Assembly (NCBI GenBank): GCA_016213125.1
Contig: JACRBR010000173.1
Coordinates: 1-12,528, forward strand
DNA: 12,528 bases
Direction of reading: 5' to 3'
From: Chloroflexota bacterium
Lineage (GTDB): Bacteria; Chloroflexota; Dehalococcoidia; DSTF01; JACRBR01
Below, in pieces: positions 1-6,551 of the stretch; within the stretch, counting starts at the first letter, position 1; every line of letters starts with the position of its first letter. The notes under the pieces were generated by a model. It ran no database searches. It saw only the letters and a program-made list of their open reading frames with translations, and was not told where the DNA came from. The position numbers and the translations under genes were made by a program.

Positions 1-1377
1 GATGTCGGGGAGGTGCACAGTCGGGGACGGCTGTGCCACGTGCGCAGGCGAGGGCGCCTGCGCTCCATCGGGCGCAGCTGAAGCTACGCGGCTACTGGTC
101 GGGGGTGAACTCACGGGCGAGGGCGCCCGCGCTCCATCGGGCGCAGCTAAAGCTACGCGGCTACTGGTGATCTTCTCGACGATGCGCTTGGCGAAGACGA
201 CGGTCTCGAGGAGGGAGTTGCTGGCGAGGCGGTTGGCGCCGTGGACGCCGGTGCAGGCGCACTCGCCGCACGCGTACAGGCCGGGGACGGTGGTCTCGCC
301 CCAGGTGTTCGTGCGCACGCCGCCCATCATGTAGTGCGCGGCCGGCGAGACGGGGACCGGCTCCTTCGTGATGTCGACGCCGTGGTCGAGGCAGAAGCGG
401 TAGATCTGGGGGAAGCGCGAGGTGATGCGCTCCGGGGCCAGGTGGCTGATGTCGAGCAGCACGTGGTCCGCGGCCGTCCGCTTCATCTCGCTGACGATGG
501 CGCGGGCGACGACGTCCCGGGGGGCGAGCTCCGCCTTCTCGTGGATGGCGGGCATGAAGCGCTCGCCGCTGGTGTTGCGGAGGATGCCGCCCTCGCCGCG
601 GACGGCCTCGGAGATGAGGAAGATGGGCACGCCGGGGAGGCGGAGCGCGGTGGGGTGGAACTGGATGAACTCCATGTCGGTGATGTCCGCGCCCGCGCGA
701 TACGCCACCGCGATGCCGTCGCCGGTCGCGACCTCGGGGTTGGTGCTGACGCGGAAGAGCTGCCCGACGCCGCCCGTGGCCAGGATGATGGCGGGGGCCA
801 TGTAGGTTCGGCCTGCGGCCGGCACAGGCGGGGGCGCCTGTGCTCCATCGCCGGGCGTCGGCGTCGTGTCGATGACGGTGACGCCGACGGCGCGGCCGTT
901 CTCGACGATGATGTCCTCGACCTGCGTGTGCTCCTTGATGGTGATGCGCGACATGCGGGCGAGGCCGCTGAGCGAGATCTCGATGTGCGCGCCGGTGGAG
1001 TCGCCCCCCGCGTGGAGGATACGGTTGCGCGAGTGGGCCGCCTCCTTGCCGAGCGCGACCGCGCCGTCGGTCGCGTCGAACGGCACGCCGAAGTTCACGA
1101 GATCGTGGATGCGGTCGGCGGCGGCCTCGACGAGGATGCGGGCGGCGGTCTCGTCGACGAGCCCCGCGCCGGCGTCGATGGTGTCGCGGAGGTGGAGCTC
1201 GGGGTTATCGTCGGCGCCGACGGCCGCGGCGATGCCGCCCTGCGCGTACTTGGTGTTGCACTCGTCGATGGAGCCCTTGGTGAGGATGCAGACGGTGCCG
1301 TGGTTGCGGGCGAGGAGTGCGGCGTAGAGCCCGGCGATGCCGGACCCGACGATGATGAAGTCGTAGCGCTGTGGCAT
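1..1377 (-). CDS. nadB: L-aspartate oxidase, N-terminal 459 residues (3' end beyond window)
   Basis: FAD enzyme that oxidises L-aspartate to iminoaspartate, the first step of de novo NAD synthesis, passing its product to quinolinate synthase NadA. Visible in order: the N-terminal dinucleotide fold (GSGIAGLYAAL, residues 10-20); HSRNRILHAGG (115-124) around the FAD-contacting loop; LATGG (199-203); EFIQFHPTAL (236-245) with the active-site His; SEAVRGEGG (256-264); RDVVAR with the catalytic Arg near 287; AAHYMMGG (346-353); and the family signature GECACTGVHGANRLASNSLL (371-390). The frame is open to base 1, so the C-terminal helical domain is missing from view. The ATG at 1377 lies at the natural start of the fold, behind a purine-rich GGGTGGGG. 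Two stretches depart from the family: residues 171-190 and 405-448 are low-complexity inserts encoded by palindromic repeats. The second falls in the linker between the FAD domain and the C-terminal domain, so the enzyme is probably still active. Confidence 0.95.
   Translation of the reverse strand, partial: MPQRYDFIIVGSGIAGLYAALLARNHGTVCILTKGSIDECNTKYAQGGIAAAVGADDNPELHLRDTIDAGAGLVDETAARILVEAAADRIHDLVNFGVPFDATDGAVALGKEAAHSRNRILHAGGDSTGAHIEISLSGLARMSRITIKEHTQVEDIIVENGRAVGVTVIDTTPTPGDGAQAPPPVPAAGRTYMAPAIILATGGVGQLFRVSTNPEVATGDGIAVAYRAGADITDMEFIQFHPTALRLPGVPIFLISEAVRGEGGILRNTSGERFMPAIHEKAELAPRDVVARAIVSEMKRTAADHVLLDISHLAPERITSRFPQIYRFCLDHGVDITKEPVPVSPAAHYMMGGVRTNTWGETTVPGLYACGECACTGVHGANRLASNSLLETVVFAKRIVEKITSSRVALAAPDGARAPSPVSSPPTSSRVASAAPDGAQAPSPAHVAQPSPTVHLPDI
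46..168. repeat. Two direct copies of a palindromic repeat inside nadB
   Basis: Bases 46-99 and 115-168 are a 54-bp direct repeat with 69-bp spacing and three differences. Each copy contains a hairpin with an AGGG loop: 42-50/55-63 (nine pairs) in the first and 114-119/124-129 (six pairs) in the second. Two of the three differences form a compensatory pair, A46-T59 becoming G115-C128. The spacing is a multiple of three, and both copies encode the peptide pattern APDGA(Q/R)APSP in the nadB frame. This looks like a small dispersed REP-like element that has settled in a tolerant domain linker. Confidence 0.8.
822..850. repeat. Third copy of the nadB palindromic repeat (core only)
   Basis: A nine-pair hairpin (822-830 with 835-843, loop GGGG) is followed by TCCATCG. 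It has the same layout as the hairpin plus GCTCCATCG of the copies near bases 42-70 and 114-139. Relative to the first copy the pair G44-C61 is replaced by A-T (824-841), another compensatory change. It lies in the same orientation and codon phase and encodes GDGAQAPPP, in a surface loop just before the LATGG motif of the oxidase. Confidence 0.7.
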
Positions 1378-1391
1378 GTACCCCACCCTGG

Positions 1392-1413
1392 CCCTCCCCG
1401 CTGGCGGGGAGGG
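1392..1413. repeat. Perfect GC-rich palindrome in the nadB leader
   Basis: CCCTCCCCGC, two bases, then its exact reverse complement. In the nadB transcript this forms a ten-pair hairpin ending about 14 nt before the start codon. It resembles common intergenic REP-type elements of high-GC bacteria and could also hinder ribosome access. No run of T follows, so a terminator is unlikely. Confidence 0.55.
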
Positions 1414-1430
1414 AATTGCGGTCTGTTGGC

Positions 1431-1467
1431 CTCACCCCCGGCCCTCTGCCTCAACGGGAAAGGTGAG
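1431..1467. repeat. Second inverted repeat in the nadB leader
   Basis: CTCACC (1431-1436) pairs with GGTGAG (1462-1467), and inside it CCCG (1437-1440) pairs with CGGG (1455-1458). The hairpin lies between the putative operator and the palindrome at 1392-1413, so the nadB leader would carry two consecutive hairpins. It may be a degenerate intergenic repeat. Confidence 0.4.
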
Positions 1468-1473
1468 AACCGG

Positions 1474-1498
1474 AGTTAGTGTCACTCTGACACTAACT
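1474..1498. promoter_or_regulatory. Operator-like perfect 11-bp inverted repeat
   Basis: AGTTAGTGTCA, spacer CTC, TGACACTAACT: a perfect 25-bp palindrome in the nadB/padR divergent region. It covers the predicted nadB -10 box (1490-1495) and the likely start site, the classic position for a repressor. An NAD-responsive repressor is an attractive guess, but I cannot match the sequence to a named regulator's motif. The PadR-like protein encoded next door is the other obvious candidate. Confidence 0.6.
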
Positions 1499-1518
1499 GA
1501 CGCGGGGGCGGGCGTCAA
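1490..1518 (-). promoter_or_regulatory. Predicted nadB promoter
   Basis: On the minus strand TTGACG (1518-1513) is followed after 17 bases by TAGTGT (1495-1490). The -35 is good (5 of 6) and the -10 weak (3 of 6). It would give a leader of roughly 105 nt. The weak -10 lies inside the palindrome at 1474-1498. Confidence 0.4.
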
Positions 1519-1537
1519 GCGCTGCGAAAATTGGGGG

Positions 1538-1565
1538 TTGACTAAAATCTACATATGTCGATAAT
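1538..1565 (+). promoter_or_regulatory. Predicted padR promoter with palindrome in the spacer
   Basis: TTGACT (1538-1543), 16 bases, GATAAT (1560-1565), each 5 of 6 to the sigma-70 consensus. The spacer holds the palindrome ACATATGT (1551-1558), similar to the ATGT/ACAT half-sites that PadR-family proteins often bind, which suggests self-repression. Transcription should begin near 1572, essentially at the start codon, so the message is likely leaderless. Confidence 0.6.
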
Positions 1566-1573
1566 AGAGGGTG

Positions 1574-1900
1574 ATGGCAAGACGACCGAACTCATCGAAG
1601 CAGACGGAGTCGGTGCTCGCGGCGCTGCTGGGCAGCGTCGAGGCTTGGCGGCACGGCTACGACCTGAGCCGCGAGACGGGGCTGAGGTCGGGGACGCTGT
1701 ACCCGATTCTCATCCGGCTCGAAGGGCAGGGGTGGCTGGAGGCACGCTGGGAGGACGAACCTGCGCCGGGGAAGCCGAGGCGGCATCTCTACCGGCTGAC
1801 GGGGCTCGGCGCGCACGAGGCGCGGGCGGCGGTGAAGGCCGCGGCGGAGACGTCTGCGGTCGCGGCCAAGATCGCAACGGCGACTGGCGGTGCGGAATGA
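1574..1900 (+). CDS. PadR-family transcriptional regulator
   Basis: A 108-residue winged-helix DNA-binding protein of the short PadR type. The core is recognisable: HGYDLSRETGLRSGTLYPIL (about 28-47) is the recognition-helix region, followed by the wing IRLEGQGWLEARWE and PRRHLYRLTGLG. A short helical C terminus should form the dimer. I use ATG 1574; GTG 1571 directly before it is possible. Neither has a Shine-Dalgarno sequence, which fits the leaderless transcript predicted from the promoter at 1538-1565. The stop overlaps the next gene's ATG by four bases. PadR proteins of this size usually repress their own operon and sense small molecules or membrane stress. The ligand here is unknown. 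Confidence 0.88.
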   Translation: MARRPNSSKQTESVLAALLGSVEAWRHGYDLSRETGLRSGTLYPILIRLEGQGWLEARWEDEPAPGKPRRHLYRLTGLGAHEARAAVKAAAETSAVAAKIATATGGAE

Positions 1901-2313
1901 CGGCGGGACCGGGTGTGCGGCGGAGGCCGGTGCTCGTGCATCGAGCGGCAAGGGCCGCGTGTCCGGGGCCTGAGCGTGCGTGGGTGGACGCGATGTTCGC
2001 GGAGCTGGAGTCGGTCGAGGGGCCGGCGCGCGCCAGCTGGGCGCTGGGTGCGCTGAGCATCGTGTGGGCGGTGATCTCGCTGCGGGCCGGCGCGCTGGTG
2101 CCGACGGTGGTGTGGTGGGGGATCGTGGGTGCGCTTCATGCGGCAGTCGCCTTCGGCATCGGATCGCGGACGGACATCGAGGCGGCGGGGATGGACGACG
2201 ACGTGTTCTTGCGGCTGGCGTGGCTTTCGGGCGCGCTGCTTATTGGGCTGGGCCTTCTTGCCATCAACAGGATCTTCAGCCAGACGAATGCGTTGCCGCG
2301 CAACCGGCACTGA
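1897..2313 (+). CDS. Small membrane protein translationally coupled to PadR
   Basis: 138 residues. The ATG overlaps the padR stop (ATGA), so translation is probably coupled. The segment WVDAMFAELESVEGPARASWALG (29-51) is an amphipathic stretch typical of small membrane proteins encoded beside PadR regulators. Three likely membrane helices follow at about 47-62, 68-87 and 103-124. No enzyme motif is seen. By context it may be a partner or target of the PadR regulator, for example in membrane stress. The same frame stays open upstream through padR, but that part is a shadow; the coupling ATG is the sensible start. Confidence 0.75.
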   Translation: MTAGPGVRRRPVLVHRAARAACPGPERAWVDAMFAELESVEGPARASWALGALSIVWAVISLRAGALVPTVVWWGIVGALHAAVAFGIGSRTDIEAAGMDDDVFLRLAWLSGALLIGLGLLAINRIFSQTNALPRNRH

Positions 2314-2348
2314 GCCGGGGCGGCGGCGCCGATCTCAGGAGTAATGAT

Positions 2349-2699
2349 ATGACGAAGATGTGGAAGCTGGTGATTGCCGGCGTGGCAGCGGTCGCGTTGA
2401 TCGGCGGCGGGGCGGCGGGCATCGCGGTGACGACGGGGGCCGTCGGTGACGACAACGAAGCGCCGATCACGGGGGCGGCGCTGGAGCGGGCGAGCGCGGC
2501 GGCGCTGGAGTACACGGGCGGCGGCCGCGTGACGGAGACCGAGGCGGGGGACGAAGAGAGCCTGTACGAAGTCGAGGTGACGCTGGACGACGGCTCGCAG
2601 GTGGACGTGCAGCTTGACGAGAACTTCGCTGTTGTGGGCGATAAGGTCGACCGTGAGGGCGGCGACCGTGAGGGCGAGGACGACGGCGATTCAAGGTAG
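2349..2699 (+). CDS. Exported PepSY-domain-like protein
   Basis: 116 residues. An N-terminal signal or anchor (about 6-32, rich in A, G, V) is followed by a single PepSY-like domain: ITGAALERASAAALEYTGGG, then SLYEVEVTLDDGSQVDVQLD. The tail is very acidic (DREGGDREGEDDGDSR). PepSY domains are found on proteins that restrain proteases or sit in cell-envelope signalling. The start is fixed by AGGAG about nine bases upstream. An ATG at 2344 runs into a stop at once. The gene follows the membrane protein by 35 bases, giving a padR - membrane protein - PepSY operon. The acidic tail could bind calcium or other cations. Confidence 0.8.
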   Translation: MTKMWKLVIAGVAAVALIGGGAAGIAVTTGAVGDDNEAPITGAALERASAAALEYTGGGRVTETEAGDEESLYEVEVTLDDGSQVDVQLDENFAVVGDKVDREGGDREGEDDGDSR

Positions 2700-2749
2700 A
2701 CCGCAGTCGCGGCAACCGGCAGGCGCGGCGGCCGGGTAGAGCATCCGGC

Positions 2750-2764
2750 CCCCGCCTCGCGGGG
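2750..2764. terminator. Possible weak terminator hairpin
   Basis: CCCCGC-CTC-GCGGGG, a perfect six-pair hairpin about 50 bases after the PepSY gene stop. It lacks a T tract, so it could be a factor-assisted terminator or a pause site only. Confidence 0.3.
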
Positions 2765-2796
2765 CGTTCACACATCAAGAATCATCAGGAAGATTC

Positions 2797-2828
2797 GAGC
2801 GCGAGTTTGAGCGAAGTGCGTCGCGCTC
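2797..2828. repeat. Inverted repeat in the leader of the lipoprotein gene
   Basis: GAGCGCGA (2797-2804) and TCGCGCTC (2821-2828) form a perfect eight-pair stem with a 16-base loop, about 55 bases before the ATG at 2884. It may be an operator or a leader hairpin. The Shine-Dalgarno sequence lies outside it. Confidence 0.4.
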
Positions 2829-2883
2829 TGTGATTAGCGCCCGATTTTTGGTCGCGCGCAGCTGACAAAGGAGGACCAAGACC

Positions 2884-3678
2884 ATGTTGCGGCGTAGTTC
2901 GATGGTCACACTGCTTGCGGGGATCCTGATCTTCGCTGCCTGCGGCGGGGGTAACGGCGCGCCTTCAGGCGAGCACTCGCCGCAACCAGCCGCCAGCCCA
3001 ACGGCCGCAGCCGTGCCTGCGCTGCCGCAGGGCAACGCGCCCGTGGAACTTGTTCCCGCCGACTTCGTTTCGGAGATCGACAACCCGTACTGGCCGATGA
3101 AGCCGGGCAGCAGGTGGGTCTACAACGAGACGAACGCAGACGGCGAGCAGATGCAGGTGGAAGTGACGGTCACCAGCGAGAAGAAGCAGGTCCTCGGTAT
3201 CGACGCGACCGTCGTGCGCGACGTCGTGACGCTCGTAGAGGACGGCAGCGTCAAGGAAGACACGCTGGACTGGTACGCGCAGGATGTCCGCGGCAACATC
3301 TGGTACCTGGGCGAGGACACCAAGGAGTATGAGGACGGCGCCGTGGTGAGCACTGCGGGTTCGTGGGAAGCCGGTGTGGACGGCGCCCAGGCAGGCGTGG
3401 TGGTCCCGGCCAGTCCTGCGGTTGGCCTGACGTATCGGCAGGAGTACTACGCCGGGGAAGCCGAGGACCGTGCCAGGATCCTGAGCCTTGACGAGCGCGT
3501 CGAAGTTCCCTACGGCGGCTTCGACGGATGCCTCCAGACGGAAGACACAACGCCGCTCGATCCCGCCGTACGGGAGCACAAGTACTATTGCCGGGGCGTC
3601 GGCCCGGCACTCGCCATCGACGTCGCATCCGGCAAGGGCCGGGAAGAGCTCGTGGAGTTCGAGCAGGCTGCTCCCTAG
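2884..3678 (+). CDS. Conserved exported lipoprotein of unknown function
   Basis: 264 residues. The N terminus is a lipoprotein signal: basic MLRR, a hydrophobic core and lipobox FAAC with Cys20 as the lipidation site, followed by a G/S/P/A-rich spacer to about residue 55. The globular domain begins VSEIDNPYWPMKPGSRWVY and contains DWYAQDVRGNIWYLGEDTKEY, YRQEYYAGEAEDRARILSL and EHKYYCRGVGPALAID. I recognise this as a conserved family of exported proteins in Actinobacteria and Chloroflexota, with no assigned function. Two cysteines (GCLQTED and YYCRGVG) probably form a disulfide. A strong AAGGAGG lies eight bases before the ATG. It is convergent with the propeller gene, ending 46 bases from it, and seems monocistronic. 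Confidence 0.88.
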   Translation: MLRRSSMVTLLAGILIFAACGGGNGAPSGEHSPQPAASPTAAAVPALPQGNAPVELVPADFVSEIDNPYWPMKPGSRWVYNETNADGEQMQVEVTVTSEKKQVLGIDATVVRDVVTLVEDGSVKEDTLDWYAQDVRGNIWYLGEDTKEYEDGAVVSTAGSWEAGVDGAQAGVVVPASPAVGLTYRQEYYAGEAEDRARILSLDERVEVPYGGFDGCLQTEDTTPLDPAVREHKYYCRGVGPALAIDVASGKGREELVEFEQAAP

Positions 3679-3726
3679 CGGCGGATGTCCCGATGAGCTC
3701 GAGCCGTTGGCGCGATCCCCCGGATG

Positions 3727-6492
3727 CTACGGACAGGAACCGGCGGTGGCGATGAAGCCGGCGAGTGTGAGTTGGTCGCCGGAGTTTACGACGCCGTCCT
3801 TGTTCACGTCGAAGCTGACGAGCCGCAGGGATGGGGTCACTTCTCGGATGATCTCGAGCACCAGCAGGAGCTGATCGCCGGCGTTGACGATGCGGTCGTT
3901 GTTCAGCGATGCCGCCTCGCACCCGTCCTTGGCGAGGCCGGTGGTGGGGAAGCCGTCCTGATCGCCGTCGGTGTCCATGGCGTTGGGATTCGTGTTGTAT
4001 CCGCAGATCTCGGCGCGGTCGCTGATGCGGTCGCCGTCGGCATCGGTCGTGGGGCCGCAGGCTGCGGGTGCGGGCTTGCTGGCAGCGCTCGCGGGGTTCG
4101 AACCGAGCGTGCATTCGGGGCCGTCGAGCACGCGATCGCCGTCGGTATCGCGGTTGGTGGGCGAAAGTGGACCGCTGCCGTTGCAGCCGGCGGGCTCGGC
4201 GGTGTCGAGCAGGCCGTCGTTATCGTCGTCCGTGTCGCAGGCGTCGCCGGGCCAGTCGCTGTTGGGCCAGGTGCGGTCGTCCTGCGTCGACGGCGGCGTC
4301 TGGTCGATGAAGTTGCGGTCCGCGTTCTCCTGGCCGGCGTTCGGGACGCTGACACAGTTGTCGGACGCGTCGGGGATGCCATCGCCGTCGGTGTCGCTGA
4401 CGGAGCCGTCGACCTTCGACGCGAAGGCATCGCCCAGGCCGCCGTAGACGCTCTGGTAGGGGGCGGCCGGCGGGAAGTCCGTGGACTGCGTCGAGCCGCC
4501 GACGTAGGCGATGTTCGTGGCTCCGGTCACGATGCCCCAGCCGCGGTCGCTGCCGCTGCCGCCGAGGTAGCTGGAGTACTCGAGGCTGCTTCCGGTGGCG
4601 GCGAGCCTGGTGACGAAGGCATCGGCGGTGGCGCCTGTGTGTGTCGACTGGAATGCGCTCGCCAGCGGGTAGTTCGTGGAGAAGGTGGATCCGGTGATGT
4701 GCGCCCTGTTCGAGGTGTCGACGGGCCGAAAGAAGCCGGCATCGCCGCCTGTGCCGCCAATGTAGGTCGAGTAGGTGAGCGCGGAGCCCGCGGTGTTCAG
4801 CTTCGAGACGAAGACGTCGTCGCTGCCGCCGTTCGCAGCCTGGTAGGGCGACGCGGTGGGGAAGTTCGTCGAACCGGTCAGGCCGGTGACGTAGGCGTTG
4901 TTCGCAGCATCGAGGGCGATGCCGTACCCGCCGTCCGTGGCGCCGCCGCCAAGGTAGGTTGAGTAGGTGAGCGTCGTGCCGGTCGTGGAGAACTTGGTTA
5001 CGAAGGCGTCCTGAAGACCGGCGAGGGCGGCCTGCACAGGGCTCGCCGTCGGGAAGGTGGTCGAGCCGGTGGATCCGGTGACGTAGGCGCTGCCGCCGCT
5101 GTCGACGGCGATGGAGCGGCCATCCTCGTCGGTCGCGCCGCCGAGGTAGGTGGCGTAGGTGAGGGACGATCCGGCAGCCGCGACCTTGGCCACGAACGCA
5201 TCGGAGAGCCCGCTGAGCGCGGCCTGGTAGGGGGTGGCCGTCGTGAGGTCGGGGGAAAGCGTCTTGCCCACGATGAATGCGCTGCCGCCGTTCTGGGCGA
5301 TGCCCTTCGCCTTGTCGTCGTCGCTTCCGCCGTAGTACGTCGAGTAGCTGAGTGCGCCCGCTGAGGTGAGCTTGAAGACGACGGCGTCTTCTCCGCCGGC
5401 GTTGGCCGCCTGGAGCGGGGTCAGCGTCGGGAAGTTCGTGGAGAACGTCGAGCCGGTGACATATGCATTCCCGGTGCCATCCACGGCGATCCCATTGCCC
5501 TCGTCGACGTTGCCGCCGCCGATGTACGTCGAATACACGAGCGCTGAGCCGGCGGCATTTAGCTTCGTGACGAAGACATCGCGGCTGCCAGCGTTTGCCG
5601 CCTGCGCGGGGCTTGCCGTCGGGAAGTTCGTCGATGCGGTGAAGCCAGCGAGGTAGAGGTTGCCGGAACCATCGACCGCCACAGCGTTCGCCTGATCGCT
5701 GCCGGTCCCGCCGAGGTAGGTGGAGTAGGACAACGTCGGATCGATGACGAGCGGGAGTCGCCGGTCGTAGTCGCCGGCGCGGATGCTGACCGTGTCGTTG
5801 TCGATGGCGAAGACGCCCTCGACGGCCACGCGCTGTCCGTCGACGACCTGGTACAGGATCGGCGCGGACTCGATGATGCGGCCCGCGGCGGTTTCGATGA
5901 CGAGCTGACCGTCAAGGGCGACGCGGGGCGCATGCTCACCGTCGTACCGGAGGCGGATGTCGCCGGGGTCGCCGCCCGGGGCGACGGTGTATACGGACTC
6001 GATCTGGCCGGATCCCCCATCGAAGACTGCCTCGACTCCCGGCCAGGGCTGCGCGTAGCGGATGCTCGTGTGCATCGGCACGGCCTCATGCCACGTCGAC
6101 GGGTCGTCGCCCAGGTAGAAGTTGGCGACGCCCGGCGCTGGCTCGAGACTCTCGAGGGATGACGCCGGATCGGCGCCTTCCAGAGTGACGCGCACGAGGC
6201 TTGACCCTGCGGGGGTGGTGAGCTCGATGTTGTAGCCGTCCGGCCGGTAGCGTATTCGCGCAGGCGCGTCATCGACCGTGAACTTCACGCCGGGCGCATC
6301 TTGGCCGGCGTTCTCGATGAACGAAAGCGGCAGGCGGCCGAAGACTGTATTGGTTGCGCCGCCGGTCACAATTGGTGGTGCGTCCGCGCCCCAGGCCAGA
6401 AACATCAGGACCGCAAACGCGGCCGCGAAAGGCCAGAACCATGGTTGTCGCTGCGTGGTCCCCACCGCGCACTCTGCGCGCCGATCCGTCAT
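3727..6492 (-). CDS. Secreted seven-bladed SBBP beta-propeller with type-3 calcium repeats and dockerin-like tail
   Basis: 921 residues. A basic N terminus and membrane segment (about 18-36) act as signal or anchor. Residues 45-250 form the domain that usually precedes such propellers (begins LPLSFIENAGQ). From about 254 to 695 there are seven SBBP repeats of about 63 residues, each of the form YSTYLGG..D.....AVD..GN.YVTG.T.STNFPT..P.QAA..G..DAFVTKL, so a complete seven-bladed propeller is expected. Next come DTDGDGIPDASDNC-type thrombospondin type-3 calcium loops (about 698-850). The end (about 865-921) has two dockerin-like halves, LNNDRIVNAGDQLLL and FDVNKDGVVNSGDQLTLAG. Repeats 3 and 6 are the most degenerate. 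It starts 60 bases after the putative anti-sigma gene on the same strand and may be in its operon. Likely an extracellular binding or adhesion protein; ligand unknown. Confidence 0.9.
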   Translation of the reverse strand: MTDRRAECAVGTTQRQPWFWPFAAAFAVLMFLAWGADAPPIVTGGATNTVFGRLPLSFIENAGQDAPGVKFTVDDAPARIRYRPDGYNIELTTPAGSSLVRVTLEGADPASSLESLEPAPGVANFYLGDDPSTWHEAVPMHTSIRYAQPWPGVEAVFDGGSGQIESVYTVAPGGDPGDIRLRYDGEHAPRVALDGQLVIETAAGRIIESAPILYQVVDGQRVAVEGVFAIDNDTVSIRAGDYDRRLPLVIDPTLSYSTYLGGTGSDQANAVAVDGSGNLYLAGFTASTNFPTASPAQAANAGSRDVFVTKLNAAGSALVYSTYIGGGNVDEGNGIAVDGTGNAYVTGSTFSTNFPTLTPLQAANAGGEDAVVFKLTSAGALSYSTYYGGSDDDKAKGIAQNGGSAFIVGKTLSPDLTTATPYQAALSGLSDAFVAKVAAAGSSLTYATYLGGATDEDGRSIAVDSGGSAYVTGSTGSTTFPTASPVQAALAGLQDAFVTKFSTTGTTLTYSTYLGGGATDGGYGIALDAANNAYVTGLTGSTNFPTASPYQAANGGSDDVFVSKLNTAGSALTYSTYIGGTGGDAGFFRPVDTSNRAHITGSTFSTNYPLASAFQSTHTGATADAFVTRLAATGSSLEYSSYLGGSGSDRGWGIVTGATNIAYVGGSTQSTDFPPAAPYQSVYGGLGDAFASKVDGSVSDTDGDGIPDASDNCVSVPNAGQENADRNFIDQTPPSTQDDRTWPNSDWPGDACDTDDDNDGLLDTAEPAGCNGSGPLSPTNRDTDGDRVLDGPECTLGSNPASAASKPAPAACGPTTDADGDRISDRAEICGYNTNPNAMDTDGDQDGFPTTGLAKDGCEAASLNNDRIVNAGDQLLLVLEIIREVTPSLRLVSFDVNKDGVVNSGDQLTLAGFIATAGSCP

Positions 6493-6551
6493 CAGTAATC
6501 CCGCCTCATTACGCTCCCCAACCGGCCCTTCCGCAGATGTGCGCGCGGCGC

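Noticed and set aside
46..168. Repeat pair considered as a CRISPR fragment
   Set aside because: Only two copies, in coding frame, with a 15-base spacer, and a third core copy elsewhere in the gene. There is no cas gene.
241..1479. Long plus-strand frame of 412 codons
   Set aside because: It is antisense to nadB, whose protein matches its family throughout. The frame stays open because of high GC.
3724..4962. Long plus-strand frame of 412 codons opposite the propeller gene
   Set aside because: It is a shadow of the repeated, GC-rich propeller gene and its product is low-complexity G/A/V with no domain.
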